DNA of 64,000 nt from Procambarus clarkii (GCF_040958095.1 NC_091208.1:1321704-1385703), one strand, 5' to 3'; counted from the stretch's first letter, positions 16,585 to 32,295 are shown. Notes: generated by a model from the sequence alone, not told the origin. Numbers and translations are program-made.

Positions 16585-16602
16585 TCCTAGGACAGGCCCC
16601 CA
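16585..16602 (-). other. Element A primer-binding site
   Basis: Minus strand tgggggcctgtcctagga, starting a few bases after the LTR end. It begins with TGG as expected for pairing to a tRNA 3' CCA end. Element B has a PBS with the same first 11 bases, which supports relatedness. Confidence 0.7.
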
Positions 16603-16607
16603 TTAAA

Positions 16608-17317
16608 TGAGACGGGAAAGTGTAGGAGTGTAGATGTTGGGCAGTCCTCCAATGGCTGGTGTCAATGCCTAGTCACACTTAAAAAAAAAAAGTTAAGACT
16701 GCTTGCCTGTTTATCTGTGGTAAAGTAAGGGAAGACACGCAAAACACATAGTATGAACAATGAAACTTTAATTAATATAGAAAACAAATTAAAAACAAAG
16801 ACAATCCCTTGGCTATGTACAGTGCAAATATACAAGTCAAAAACATATAACATAAATAAAGATTAGGGATGAAGTTACTCTACAATAATGTAAATACACA
16901 GTGAAAAATAATCAGGTGCTGAGAATATGGCGCTAGCTGAGAAACATCCACCTGATACACAGCGTATATCAGTTAGTTGTTCACTGCTTGAGAGCACAAG
17001 GATATTCTGACTTCAATGGCTGGTTCAAGCCCAGACATCGACTCAGGTAGAGAGCGCTGAGGTGCCGAAGTGCAGGTGGGCAGTCGGCGAGTCACCAATC
17101 AGGAGTAGGCAGGCTGGGAAAGGTAGTTGGCTGGTTGATGACGTGGAGTGAGTGTGGAGTAGGGGGGGGGGGTCTTGGGTACGTTTGCCTCCTGGACAAA
17201 ACGTTTTGTGCTACTGGTAGCTGTATCTTGAAGGTAGCATCTTATTGTTGTATAATATACGTAACTTGATGTAGAGAAGTGCAGGCTCAATCTCTCTTGA
17301 AAGAGATTATCGTCACA
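16608..17317 (-). repeat. Element A 5' LTR (710 bp)
   Basis: Aligns with 10194-10544 plus 11613-11964. On the minus strand it starts tgtgacgataatc and ends at the gacgggaaag complement. It contains a g-run at about 17163-17172. Moderate divergence from its partner makes element A older than B or C. Confidence 0.85.
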
Positions 17318-17636
17318 AAAGAAATCATGTTTTTTTCCTGTCACAGATGAGACATGTATATAGTTGGTATATAGAAACACTGGCCTATTCGAATGCAATG
17401 TTGTGTCAAAATTTCAAAGCAATCGATAAAGAGGTTCCAAAGATTTCCCTCATATGAAAAACATCCAAAAAACACAGTTTAAAAAAAAAAGCATGGGTTT
17501 TCCCGTCACAGACGTGACATCTACATAGCATGTATATAAAAACCCGCTCAGATGTGAAGGGAATGTTGTGTGAAAATTTCAAGGCAAGCGGTGAAGAACT
17601 TTCGGAGATTAGCGATTTTGAACAAATAAACATCTC

Positions 17637-17640
<4 letters not shown>
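17318..17640. repeat. Diverged dimer of a ~170-bp repeat
   Basis: Two imperfect copies: cctgtcacagatgagacat at about 17338 against ccgtcacagacgtgacat at about 17503, and aatgttgtgtcaaaatttc at about 17397 against aatgttgtgtgaaaatttc at about 17563. No coding potential. Possibly part of a wider dispersed repeat. Confidence 0.55.

Positions 17641-17702
<62 letters not shown>
17641..17702. repeat. (TA)n microsatellite
   Basis: Pure TA tract leading into array 2. Confidence 0.97.
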
Positions 17703-17705
<3 letters not shown>

Positions 17706-18444
17706 AACAAGCCTGAATGGTCCCCAGGACATATGCAACTGAAAACTCACACCCCAGAAGTGACTCGAACCCATACTCCCAGAAGCAACGCAACTGGTAT
17801 GTACAAGACGCCTTAATCAACTTGACCATCACGACCGGACATAATGAGGTGATAGCCGAGGCTATATGAACCACCCCACCACCGGCACTCGGATAGTTAT
17901 CTTGGGCATAGCATTTTACCAAATCACCTCATTCTTTGGGGCACACGTGAGGAACACAAATGCGAACAAGCCTGAATGGTCCCCAGGACATATGCAACTG
18001 AAAACTCACACCCCAGAAGTGACTCGAACCCATACTCCCAGAAGCAACGCAACTGGTATGTACAAGACGCCTTAATCCACTTGACCATCACGACCGGACA
18101 TAATGAGGTGATAGCCGAGGCTATATGAACCACCCCACCGCCGGCACTCGGATAGTTATCTTGGGCATAGCATTTTACCAAATCACCTCATTCTTTGGGG
18201 CACACGTGAGGAACACAAATGCGAACAAGCCTGAATGGTCCCCAGGACATATGCAACTGAAAACTCACACCCCAGAAGTGACTCGAACCCATACTCCCAG
18301 AAGCAACGCAACTGGTATGTACAAGACGCCTTAATTCACTTGACCATCATGACCGGACATAATGAGGTGATAGCCGAGGCTATATGAACCACCCCACCGC
18401 CGGCACTCGGATAGTTATCTTGGGCATAGCATTTTACCAAATCA
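17703..18444 (-). repeat. 260-bp-family array 2, left (minus) arm
   Basis: 2.9 copies of a 259-bp relative of array 1 (same tRNA-like body, with variants such as aagtggattaaggcgtc and catatgcaactg). It begins at gcgaacaagcc directly after (TA)n, the same unit position as in arrays 1, 3 and 4. Confidence 0.9.
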
Positions 18445-18457
18445 AATGGGGATTTGG

Positions 18458-18966
18458 TCCTGGGGACCATTCAGGCTTGTTCGCATTTGTGTTCCTCACG
18501 TGTGCCCCAAAGAATGAGGTGATTTGGTAAAATGCTATGCCCAAGATAACTATCCGAGTGCCGGCGGTGGGGTGGTTCATATAGCCTCGGCTATCACCTC
18601 ATTATGTCCGGTCGTGATGGTCAAGTGGATTAAGGCGTCTTGTACATACCAGTTGCGTTGCTTCTGGGAGTATGGGTTCGAGTCACTTCTGGGGTGTGAG
18701 TTTTCAGTTGCATATGTCCTGGGGACCATTCAGGCTTGTTCGCATTTGTGTTCCTCACGTGTGCCCCAAAGAATGAGGTGATTTGGTAAAATGCTATGCC
18801 CAAGATAACTATCCGAGTGCCGGTGGTGGGGTGGTTCATATAGCCTCGGCTATCACCTCATTATGTCCGGTCGTGATGGTCAAGTGGATTAAGGCGTCTT
18901 GTACATACCAGTTGCGTTGCTTCTGGGAGTATGGGTTCGAGTCACTTCTGGGGTGTGAGTTTTCAG

Positions 18967-18968
<2 letters not shown>
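18458..18968 (+). repeat. 260-bp-family array 2, right (plus) arm
   Basis: Two copies in plus orientation after a ~13-bp filler (aatggggatttgg) at the centre. It ends at ttttcagt, then (TA)n, the same exit position as in arrays 1 and 3. Confidence 0.9.

Positions 18969-19042
<74 letters not shown>
18969..19042. repeat. (TA)n microsatellite
   Basis: TA tract between array 2 and MITE copy a. Confidence 0.97.
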
Positions 19043-21853
<2,811 letters not shown>

Positions 21854-23572
21854 ACTATCCGAGTGCCGGCGGTGGGGTGGTTCAAATAGCCTCGGCTATC
21901 ACCTCATTTTGTCCGGTCGTGATGGTCAAGTGGATTAAGGCGTCTTGTACATACCAGTTGCGTGGCATCTGGGAGTATGGGTTCGAGTCACTTCTGGGGT
22001 GTGAGTTTTCAGTTGCATATTGTCCTGGGGACCATTCAGGCTTGTTCGCATTTGTGTTCCTCACGTGTGCCCCAAAGAATGAGGTGATTTGGTAAAATGC
22101 TATGCCCAAGATTACTATCCGAGTGCCGGCGGTGGGGTGGTTCAAATAGCCTCGGCTATCACCTCATTTTGTCCGGTCGTGATGGTCAAGTGGATTAAGG
22201 CGTCTTGTACATACCAGTTGCGTGGCATCTGGGAGTATGGGTTCGAGTCACTTCTGGGGTGTGAGTTTTCAGTTGCATATTGTCCTGGGGACCATTCAGG
22301 CTTGTTCGCATTTGTGTTCCTCACGTGTGCCCCAAAGAATGAGGTGATTTGGTAAAATGCTATGCCCAAGATTACTATCCGAGTGCCGGCGTTGGGGTGG
22401 TTCAAATAGCCTCGGCTATCACCTCATTTTGTCCGGTCGTGATGGTCAAGTGGATTAAGGCGTCTTGTACATACCAGTTGCGTGGCATCTGGGAGTATGG
22501 GTTCGAGTCACTTCTGGGGTGTGAGTTTTCAGTTGCATATTGTCCTGGGGACCATTCAGGCTTGTTCGCATTTGTGTTCCTCACGTGTGCCCCAAAGAAT
22601 GAGGTGATTTGGTAAAATGCTATGCCCAAGATTACTATCCGAGTGCCGGCGGTGGGGTGGTTCAAATAGCCTCGGCTATCACCTCATTTTGTCCGGTCGT
22701 GATGGTCAAGTGGATTAAGGCGTCTTGTACATACCAGTTGCGTGGCATCTGGGAGTATGGGTTCGAGTCACTTCTGGGGTGTGAGTTTTCAGTTGCATAT
22801 TGTCCTGGGGACCATTCAGGCTTGTTCGCATTTGTGTTCCTCACGTGTGCCCCAAAGAATGAGGTGATTTGGTAAAATGCTATGCCCAAGATTACTATCC
22901 GAGTGCCGGCGGTGGGGTGGTTCAAATAGCCTCGGCTATCACCTCATTTTGTCCGGTCGTGATGGTCAAGTGGATTAAGGCGTCTTGTACATACCAGTTG
23001 CGTGGCATCTGGGAGTATGGGTTCGAGTCACTTCTGGGGTGTGAGTTTTCAGTTGCATATTGTCCTGGGGACCATTCAGGCTTGTTCGCATTTGTGTTCC
23101 TCACGTGTGCCCCAAAGAATGAGGTGATTTGGTAAAATGCTATGCCCAAGATTACTATCCGAGTGCCGGCGGTGGGGTGGTTCAAATAGCCTCGGCTATC
23201 ACCTCATTTTGTCCGGTCGTGATGGTCAAGTGGATTAAGGCGTCTTGTACATACCAGTTGCGTGGCATCTGGGAGTATGGGTTCGAGTCACTTCTGGGGT
23301 GTGAGTTTTCAGTTGCATATTGTCCTGGGGACCATTCAGGCTTGTTCGCATTTGTGTTCCTCACGTGTGCCCCAAAGAATGAGGTGATTTGGTAAAATGC
23401 TATGCCCAAGATTACTATCCGAGTGCCGGCGGTGGGGTGGTTCAAATAGCCTCGGCTATCACCTCATTTTGTCCGGTCGTGATGGTCAAGTGGATTAAGG
23501 CGTCTTGTACATACCAGTTGCGTGGCATCTGGGAGTATGGGTTCGAGTCACTTCTGGGGTGTGAGTTTTCAG

Positions 23573-23573
<1 letters not shown>
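21854..23573 (+). repeat. 260-bp-family array 3, right (plus) arm
   Basis: 6.6 copies in inverted orientation, starting mid-unit at actatccgag and ending at ttttcagt before (TA)n. One copy has cggcgttggggtgg (near 22388) in place of cggcggtggggtgg. Otherwise it is identical to the left arm. Confidence 0.93.

Positions 23574-23658
<85 letters not shown>
23574..23658. repeat. (TA)n microsatellite
   Basis: TA tract between array 3 and the giant-LTR element. Confidence 0.97.
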
Positions 23659-23661
<3 letters not shown>

Positions 23662-23994
23662 GATATTTTTATCTACGCCTACCTCCTTTAGGAGGTGGAC
23701 TACAAGTTTAAAGTCTGCTCACGGCAGTTAAGCATGAGTCCAGTAGAAAAAGGAAAAGCGGGAGCAAACCGCCAGGCCTTCACCACCAAGGGTGAAAACC
23801 TGTCCACAATAGGCCGCTGGCTGCTCCTAGTTAAACAGGACGTTAAAACTAATAAAGGGTAACCGACGGGTTCTCACAATCAAATATTTATATTTGATGT
23901 GGCGCTATGAATTGGAATTCGAATTCCCACAAACAGCCGCCTTATCAAGATCACATCAACATTTAATAATATGCAGAAATATGGTGGAATAATA

Positions 23995-24280
23995 TTTTTT
24001 TTTTTTTTTTGAGATATATACAAGAGTTGTTACATTCTTGTACAGCCACTAGTACGCGTAGCGTTTCGGGCAAGTCCTTAATCCTATGGTCCCTGGAATA
24101 CGATCCCCTGCCGCGAAGAATCGTTTTTTCATCCAAGTACACATTTTACTGTTGCGTTAAACAGAGGCTACAGTTAAGGAATTGCGCCCAGTAAATCCTC
24201 CCCGGCCAGGATACGAACCCATGACATAGCGCTCGCGGAACGCCAGGCGAGTGTCTTACCACTACACCACGGAGACTGCC
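23995..24280 (-). mobile_element. tRNA-derived SINE inserted in giant LTR A
   Basis: Absent from LTR copies B and C at the same place. Minus strand: A-box-like gtggtgtagtggtaagac, B box gggttcgtatcc about 45 bp downstream, then a ~180-bp tRNA-unrelated body containing gcccgaaacgctacgcgt, and a poly-A tail (the T-run at 23995-24010). The standard layout of a Pol III SINE. The sequence tatggttgaag is duplicated to the right, which may reflect the insertion event. Confidence 0.85.
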
Positions 24281-27200
24281 TTACATATGGTTGAAGACAC
24301 ATATGGTTGAAGGGTTGACATCAAAGACCGTTTTCTATAACATAACAATTTATTAATAACAAGAGAATAACTACTACATTAACGAGTTTACATTACGTTA
24401 ATGTCAATCCCGTGGCACGATAACAACCAGATACATAGCAACCCTTGCTGTGAGGCTGCATACTGAACTAACCTGAACACAGGTGTGCTCACTGATGACG
24501 CAATATTGCAAAACAAAGAAAAATATCACAGGCTAAGTTACACCACAGCAAATGGTTACGTTATTGTACATCAAGTGGCATTTGCAACACAGCTATTCAA
24601 CAGCCCCTCGCGAAGTGACAGCAGGCTCCATCTTGCTGACACTTCAGGCTGACAACATGAACTAACTGAACAAATGTAGGATAACCACTGAAACAAAGAC
24701 ACAAGCAGGCAATCAATAGTGTCTCGGTTTCCCTGACAGCTACTATAATCACAAACTTAGGGGTCCTCCCGCCCCCCAGGAGAGACCCACGTAACTAGGT
24801 GGGAGTCCAACAGTGACTCCCCCCTATCACAACCCCGTGTGAACACTCTTTGCAACTCCCAATAAGAAGTTGCCCTGTTGTAACCAGATACACCGACAGG
24901 CGAGGCAGGATTCTGGGACACAGCTCCACAGATCTCTAGATGACTCTACTCTCGTCACCAGACGACAACCAAAAGAAATTGCCTGAAGTGATTAATTACG
25001 TTAATTCACTGATCGCAGCAGTCAGCAACAAAGTACTACGGTAATCACAACAATGTTCAAATATTCCGTGTAAACAACAACCTCAACACCTGGTGAATTC
25101 ACTAAGTGGCGATTACTAATTATCTTTAATTAGCTACGAGTGCTTAATCACTCTGTCCGCAGACAGAGCTGATCAGTCCAACGAATTACGGAAGCTTAAT
25201 TACAGCGCAATTGACTCCGATCATAACAGACCGTCAACCCCTTACGTTAATCACTCAATTAACGACAGCTCATTAAATCGTTAACACTACGTTAGTCTTC
25301 ACTTGACAATTCCTCCAGTGCGTGAACTTCACTGTGACTGTTGCCTTTACACGTCCCTACGTTAATCATTAACACTTGTCTCTCTCTTGTTAACAATAAC
25401 TCAACATATTACACCACACTTGACTCCTTGCAAGTATTCAGTGAGTAATTCTCAATTAAGGTCAAACGGACCACTAATTACATTCCCATTGAGTTACGTT
25501 AACTAAGCCTACCCTAACTTGGTAGCTTCTCCACAGTCTGTGTCCAAAAAATTACTAGTGAGTGTTAATTACTTTAATTAGGGCACTAATTACTTGAGCC
25601 ATTAATTAACTGTCACCAGGACCGATAATTAATCATCCAGAAATACGTCTCACTCCGCACTGCCTAAGCAGGTCTCATCAAACACTGTGAATTCACGGGA
25701 AAGGAGTTAATTACCCTAATTAACAAGATGTGCCAATAATCCACTGTCCTCAGACAGGATATGATTAATACAACGATTTATGCTAGCTCCATGACCTCGC
25801 TTTACCGAGTCACCGGAGCTCTCCAATGCTAATTACTCCACTAATTAACATGAGCCACTAATTGCTATACCCCTGAAAGGTAATTAGTCTCGAGCATATT
25901 ACGTTAACACAAATACTGACAGGCTCTGACAGAACCTCTCCCACTACGTGATTCATGATGAGAAGGCTAATTACATAATTAGCTAGAGTGGTCAATTAAT
26001 TGTCACATGGACAATTAATTGCTCCCGAGACGTATCTCATTCTAGCTCAACACTGTTCTCTCTTAACAGCCCCCCACTCACTCCACAATACTAAGTGTGC
26101 ACCCCTTATCCAGTTAATTACCCCTTTACTTAATTAACTCACTGAATCCTTAAGTCCTCAACACAACTTAAGAAACAAAGTAACCCCAGCGTTACATAGG
26201 TCACACTACAATGGCATGCAACATCATAACAGCACTGCCCACATATGGTTGCGGCTACTGCAACTCGCTAATTACTGTGCCCACACAATAATGACACACG
26301 GTTGTGCAACACACCAAAGTATACTAATATTACTGCCCCCCTCTTATCTTCTTGCACCTGATTGCAAAGGAATACTGTGAACACACACACACTTGCCTCA
26401 GCAAGGCAATTAACCCATCAATTGCCTGCTCTCAATAAGTACTGTGAATTCCCCTGAATAATCCTAGAGGTCCCTTAATCCCTCAACACAGTTCCTGGGG
26501 CAATAATATTGTATAAACTGAAACACTACTGCACAAACCTGCAACACAATGATGCCGTCAGCATACCCCACATGCTAATGACATCATTAGGCAATCAGTC
26601 AGCAATCACACCTACTGACTTACCACACAACACAGTACATAAACATGCAAATGAACACATAGAAATGGCATTCACATAATCTATGAAAATTATATCACCA
26701 AGTAATGTGTAACTACCTACACAGACTTCAGGGGTCCCCACTGACATCCCTGCCTACCTCTAATGATTATAATTTTACGGTACTCTATGGCATTAATCCA
26801 TCCTGAATGATTATATAGAATCGACAGGCTGGATCACTTATATGGTAAATCTCTACACTGACTGGTTACATACTCTAGTCAGTCTACTAACATACAGTGT
26901 GGTCCCATGTATAACATCTATCTCCAGGTACATCCCAACCAGTCACCTGGACGACAGTACAGACAGCTGTCTCTCAGCTGCTTCCTCACTGTAACAATTT
27001 AATTGTACTCACGGCTCCTTAAATCCTCAACAATCCTTTCCCTGGTCACTACCTCTCTGGCTGTAAACACCTAGCTCGCTCCTCGTGCGAGGTGTGGCCC
27101 TAGAATGTCCAGGGAAGGTGGCCAAACATGTGGCCAAGGCATGTGGCCACAGCGCCCCTCCCGAGCTGAGAGAGGGGGGTTGGGTGGCCTGGGGTAGCCG

Positions 27201-27814
27201 GCGCGCGGGCAGGCGGGTGGCCTGGGTGGGTGGCCTCCACCCGCGGGCGGGCGCGCACATGGGTGCCGCCCACAGGAGTACCCTCACGGCTGGGGAATCA
27301 CAACCTCATCAGAGTAGAGCCAGCCTTGCTCTACACTGTGGTGACAATGGCCAGCGGCATCCCCACACTGACGCAGCCTGTTACACCATGAGGCTCTGCC
27401 AGCCTGCCTCATGCGTTCACACAGTCAACTGTCTCTTAGCTTTTTACTGTTTCTTCCGTAAATCCCTGGCCCCAATTCACTTAATTAGTCCTTGACACAA
27501 ACCCTGATGGCAGGAGTGCCACCAATCGAGTAATTTGGACGACAGAAGCGATTAACAGGGAGTGGAGGTGGCAGCTGTGCCACCCCCACCCAAACACGTC
27601 TTCCTTCCCTGGCCGCCCAATTCAAACTGCCTCCCTGGTGGGCGGGAAAAACTCAAGATGCCCATACCTTCTCCCTACAATGCCTAGACCAATCAGCTTG
27701 GAGCCGGCACGGCTCCTCGTGCCGGACCCAACCAGAGCGCTTCGCGCTAAAACTAGGCTTGGAGCACACGTGCCCCAAACCAATCACCTCTCTCCGTCAC
27801 CCTCGGGCGTCCTG

Positions 27815-27822
27815 TGACGTCA
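27815..27822. promoter_or_regulatory. CRE palindrome in giant LTR A
   Basis: TGACGTCA flanked by CCAAT boxes at 27689-27693 and 27780-27784; the same cluster is present in LTR copies B and C. A plausible binding site for CREB/ATF-type factors; function is inferred. Confidence 0.4.
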
Positions 27823-28142
27823 CAAGGAGGGAGAGGCCTACGAGTGGCGTCATGTCTCCCATGTGGGGGGGGAGACAGCGTAAACCCCACTGTCCCTCCC
27901 CTCCCCCTGTAAAACCGTTGGGAGAGTCAAGTACCTCCCTACACCATTCCACTCTCAACTCCCATCCTATTTCACAGAAACAAGAAAATCTCTGTAATTC
28001 TCTCTACAGAGCAATCACAAACTTCTAACTACTCACACATGATAGTTCTTAACATAAGCTTTCATTCAACACCCAACAAGCATATGTTATTTTGAAAGCT
28101 TCAGTTTCTAGAGTGACTAGCCTAATCTAGAAACTAGGAAAA

Positions 28143-28405
28143 CTAGCTGAGGGATCTAGATCCCTCACACAACCTCCCACTAAAGAATATATTTTCCTGC
28201 AAGGAAAATACATTCAAAACACCAGCTAGTTTTTCTGCACACACCTGCCCAACAGGTGTACTAGCTAAACAAGTGTGGAGTGTGAAACTCTGTTTCCTAT
28301 ACATCCTGGCCTGAGGGTCTCTGTGCACTACCACCAGATCACCCTGGCGGTGCTGCCTGACATTGTAGTGGTAACATGTTCGGCTCCAGCTCTGGTCCTG
28401 GCCGG
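28143..28405 (-). pseudogene. Possible integrase C-terminal remnant in giant-LTR internal region 1
   Basis: The minus frame contains NVRQHRQGDLVVVHRDPQAR, which loosely resembles the end of retrotransposon integrases (basic stretch, then G-D-x-V). It runs through the purine tract into the LTR. A stop lies upstream at about 28408. The second internal copy at 47121-47383 keeps the frame with L-to-P at GDPVVV. This is weak similarity only; it may be chance. Confidence 0.25.
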
Positions 28406-28417
28406 TTCAACACCTCG
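28170..28417 (-). other. Giant-LTR internal region 1, left part
   Basis: Begins, on the plus strand, with caacctcccactaaag, whose complement is the purine tract. Interrupted at 28417 by the BEL insertion (TSD cctcg at 28413-28417) and resumed at 40741. Confidence 0.8.
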
Positions 28418-29402
28418 TGTCGGAAAATCCGACACCATTTTAATATATCATACAGACAGATAATAATAGCTGTGTTGTATAAACAAGTTAACCCATAGAA
28501 AACGTAACTTGTAGTGGAATTACCGTCTATAGAAAACGGGATATCATCACCACATACTATTATAAATCACCACCTATTATGGTGGGAATTATTCTTAAAT
28601 ACATTAGTCTTTGTACTTTACCATCATAAAAATATCTCATATAAATTAACTTAATTATCAGTATTAAAGTAGAGTAAATGTGACCCTTCTATCACTTTCT
28701 GACATCTGGACAATGTAGGCCAGGCGTCAGTGAGGGAGGAGGGGCGGCCATTGTTTATACTAGACCAGAGGCGCAGGGAGCAATTCAGCTCCTGTTAATT
28801 TTACTTGGACGAAGTGTTATGGAAACCAAAGGTGTACCATTATCACACGCTGTCAACAAATTCAAGTTAAGTGTCTTTCCGAAACCCGTTTATCTATCAT
28901 TAGTGGCCATTAATGTCATTGGGTAGGGTGTCCCGGTTAGATCACGAAATCGCCTCATACTAAAGGTAATTAGCCAGGTCTTTAAGGTTCCATGTACAGT
29001 GTTCTCTAATATACCTGTCATATATAGGATTCTGGCTTTATAGCTAGCGCCCTTTTAACAGGTCAAGACGAGGAAGCAAGACTTTGTGCACCAGTTACTG
29101 GGTGATGGAAGCTACCTCAAAGAGGATAATTTGGTGTCTACATCCTAGTTATACCTGGTGGATTAAGGTCAGCTGTACTATAAGATAAGGAACCTCTTCA
29201 ATGTATGTAGTCTATTACTGTAGTTTGATTGGCTGCATATATATAAATTAATATAAACCCCCCTAATGTGTAGAGGATCGATTTGTGAGATTAAGAGATT
29301 ATTGCAGAAATACAGTCCACTTATCATTATACAAATTGCTATCGAAGTATATAAATTAACGTAAATATAAATTCATATAAATCTCACAGGTAGGTTCCCA
29401 CA
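28418..29402 (+). repeat. BEL/Pao 5' LTR (985 bp)
   Basis: Starts tgtcggaaaatccgacacc, itself a small terminal hairpin, and ends ggttcccaca. The primer site probably begins at tggaccttcgg near 29407. Confidence 0.87.
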
Positions 29403-30313
29403 TTATTTGGACCTTCGGAACCGGAATATTTGGTCCTATGAACCCACATTTGGTCATCTTAGTACCGGATGAACCAGTTAACCAGTGGATTCATTAAATA
29501 AACTAGTGCAGTGTGATTTAAACAAAGGCCAGCCAGTCAAAGACAGCGGTGTTGCCTCGTGGGAGCTCAGGAGCCCCCCCCTCAACTGAGTTCAGCTTCG
29601 TCAGCGGTTTCATGCACACCCACAGATATTTGGTGGCGTGTTATTTCGTGAAATGACAGCGCTAATATTGAAGCCAGCCAAATTAGTGACTGTGTCTTCG
29701 CGATATTGTTCACGGATTTCGTGGTGTTAAATTTCGCGAGAGATTATCTACGAATTTTGTGGACTTTATTTCGCGAGGTCACTAATAATATTTAATACTT
29801 CTAGATAATATTAGAAGTTTCATAGAGGCTAATTAAGAGGCTATTATCAATAATTGTGTATATTATTTCTCCAAAATAGAGAATCATTTAATATATATTG
29901 CACTAGTGATCACAGTATAATATTCACTAATTGCCAACCCACAACAGGGTAGGATATTTACCATTGACTAGTTGAACTATTATCGTTCATCCTAGTCCCA
30001 TTATTACCATAGTCAGTTGTACTATATTGAACAACCTAACACCATTAATGAATGGTCCAGACCCTATTTTGGGTGTAATTTTTATCAACTCGAGTTGAGT
30101 TGTGTATATATAATAATTTACTTATGATCATTACACCTTTGAGTGATTAATTAGTGTCTCTACCATCCTAGGGTGATATAGAAGAGCTAATCTAAAGGTA
30201 CTTCCAGTGACACTGGTTTATCACTCAAATCATTAGTGTGTATAATTGTATATATATATAATGTGTATTAATTTTAAGTGCTAACCTCTAGAAGAGGTAG
30301 GATTATTGCCTAG
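29403..30313 (+). other. BEL/Pao 5' leader, non-coding
   Basis: AT-rich, no credible ORF. The nested element B is inserted at its end, about 50 bp upstream of the gag start; the 4-bp target ctag is at 30310-30313. Confidence 0.7.
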
Positions 30314-32292
30314 TGTTATGATCTCAGCCTGCAGGAGAAACGAGTCTCCCTTCTTGAGAGTTATTCGTCAAGCCTGACCTGATTAGAAGGTCTAGCGAAT
30401 ATTGCGGTGATAACCCATATGAAAAATGGCTGGTTGGATATGTAAAACAATTTAAGATTATGGGCAGTAAGTAAGGAAATAGATAAATGACTGGCTAGGA
30501 GATGTGGACATTTTGCTGGAGGCGTGAGGCTCGCTTCTGGAGGACCTTGACCTCACTTGAGTGCCAGACATCGCAGGGGGAAGCCGCGCTCCGTTTGAGC
30601 TCCCGCCAGAAGGGAACCCCTAGTGATATATCTCGAAGAGAAGAGAAGTGTGCGGACGTACCAGCTGTGGAATCGAGCTGGGAACGTTGTGGTCTCAAGT
30701 CCTGGTCGACGAGCAGATATTAAATCGCCCAGAAGCATTATTGTGGGCTGTGTGGAGCGCCCTGACCAGACGCCGTCAGAGGGAAAGCGCCCTCGACCAA
30801 TTAATCTGTGGTAAGCACGATAAACGCCAGTTCATAGTGATTGTTTGTAGTTGGTCGTGTGCCCAGCGACAGTAGCGATGTTTATTTATAAGTTAGACAT
30901 GTTTTAATAAGGCAGAAAGCCTGAAATAGGAGAGTGAAGAGGGAGGAACACGGAGCGACGTCCGTCCTCTCTGAGCGCTGGCGGACGACTGAGGGAGCCG
31001 GCTCCGGATGGAGGAAGACCCTCCCAGCGAGTGAGGACGCCGCCGCCAGGCGAGGTGGAGTATGGACCCGCCCAAAACGGGGGAGTCCACTCTCACTGTA
31101 TGTAGAGGACAGATAGAGGTTTGAGGCAAGCATATTGTGTGGTTATTTTTGTTTATGTGTTAAAGGGGAACATTTTATTGGAGTGTCGATGGGTTGCAGG
31201 TTTGTCTTTGGGGAAGAAGTTGCTGAGAACTTCGAAGCCAGCAGATGATGTAGCTAATGAGACTCCGAGGTAGTGGAGCAGAGGACCTCGAGCTGTGAGG
31301 AGAAGCAGCAGTGAAGAGGAGTGTCACGTGCTTCTGTAGAGGTGGTGTAGCAGCCAAGAGAGCTGTGGAAGAACCTAACAGAAGGGTGAAGCACCGTAGT
31401 TACACAAGGAAACTTCATGATAGCAGCCGGGAGGAGCTGCAGAGGATCCTGGTAGTGAAGCCCGGAAGAACCTAAGGATATTAGGGTTGTGAACTTCCAG
31501 AGGTGGAAGGGGAAGTTCTGGTGGATTACTAGTAGGGAGTTGATAGTGTTTGGTTGTCATTAGCGTGCAAGACGCAGTGAGAGGTGAGTGACTGTTGGCA
31601 TTCTTATGTCAAGGAATTTTTTATACTGAAGTATCAATGAACATTTATACTGGTATATGTTATTGCATTCAAATGCTGATTTTCTATATATATATGTTAT
31701 CTTGCTGATGGTGTAACAGTGTGTAGGCTTGACCAACTTGAGGAAGTTAATAGTATCAGGTGGTGAACCAGGAGGTAGGATACCACTTGATAAGCTGATA
31801 ATAGAGTTCTGATGGTATTGGAGTGCAACCTGATTGTGATATTATAGAGTATAGGATTCATTATTATTATATGTGTGTATGTATCGTGTATGTGCTTTGT
31901 TCAGTAAATGTGTCACAATTTGCTGGTGTTTGCCCTTGTCCTAGTGAGGCTTCCCAGGAGGTAGTAAAGAAGGAGAGAGAAAGAACCAAGAACCACTGCT
32001 GTGGACAGGGTAGGAGGTAATACTAGTAAGTCATAGGGGATTGAGGAGATCATATCTTATCTAAGGAGAGAGTGGGGAGTCACAGCGGCTCGAGTGGGTG
32101 TGTGCACGTGACAACGAGGCTAAGTGTTGGAGCCGCATCCCCTAAACGTGTGACGTTGAGCCCCTCTCCAAGAGCCAGAAGCGCCTAGTGTGATCTCCTA
32201 GTGAAGTATAAGCACTCTACCGAGTTGTGGGTTGGGTTGTCCGTAGAGAAGGATCAACGACGACAACACCAACCAACCCACAGTCTATAATA
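30314..32292 (+). repeat. Element B 5' LTR (1979 bp)
   Basis: Starts tgttatgatctcagcc and ends agtctataata. It ends in TA, whereas LTRs usually end in CA; the end is fixed by the ctag duplication. It contains several small open frames, all repeated in the 3' LTR and none recognisable. Confidence 0.88.
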
Positions 32293-32295
32293 AAT

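Larger units (their letters stand above)
10194..17317 (-). mobile_element. Ty3-type LTR retrotransposon A (RT-less, Gmr1-like domain order)
   Basis: Two LTRs (10194-11964 with a nested LINE, and 16608-17317) flank a minus-strand internal region. In coding order it holds gag (15705-14701), zinc knuckle, protease and integrase (14581-13100), then integrase C-terminus and RNase H (13021-11960). Integrase precedes RNase H, as in Gmr1-like Ty3 elements; most Ty3 elements have RT-RH-IN. The RT that should lie between integrase and RNase H is missing. Several frameshifts break the polyprotein, so this copy is dead. No clear target-site duplication is visible: the left flank is TA repeat and the right flank begins aaagaaat. 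Confidence 0.85.
23659..28169 (-). repeat. Giant LTR copy A (with SINE insertion)
   Basis: Non-coding. Includes a 25000-26700 stretch dense in attaatta and acgttaa motifs and a GC-rich segment at 27080-27300. A promoter-like cluster lies at 27689-27822: CCAAT boxes at 27689 and 27780 and the palindromic CRE TGACGTCA at 27815-27822. Short open frames in the GC-rich part (27085-27495) are disrupted in the other LTR copies and are not genes. Confidence 0.85.

Noticed and set aside
24000-24296. Host tRNA gene in giant LTR A
   Set aside because: tRNA-like promoter boxes are followed by an unrelated body and poly-A tail, and the segment is absent from sister LTRs: a SINE insertion.
27085-27495. 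136-codon ORF in the giant LTR
   Set aside because: GC-rich, frame not preserved in LTR copies B and C.
30495-31116. Cluster of short ORFs in the element B LTR, repeated at 35814-36435
   Set aside because: Identical because LTRs are duplicates; no motif, and several overlap on both strands.
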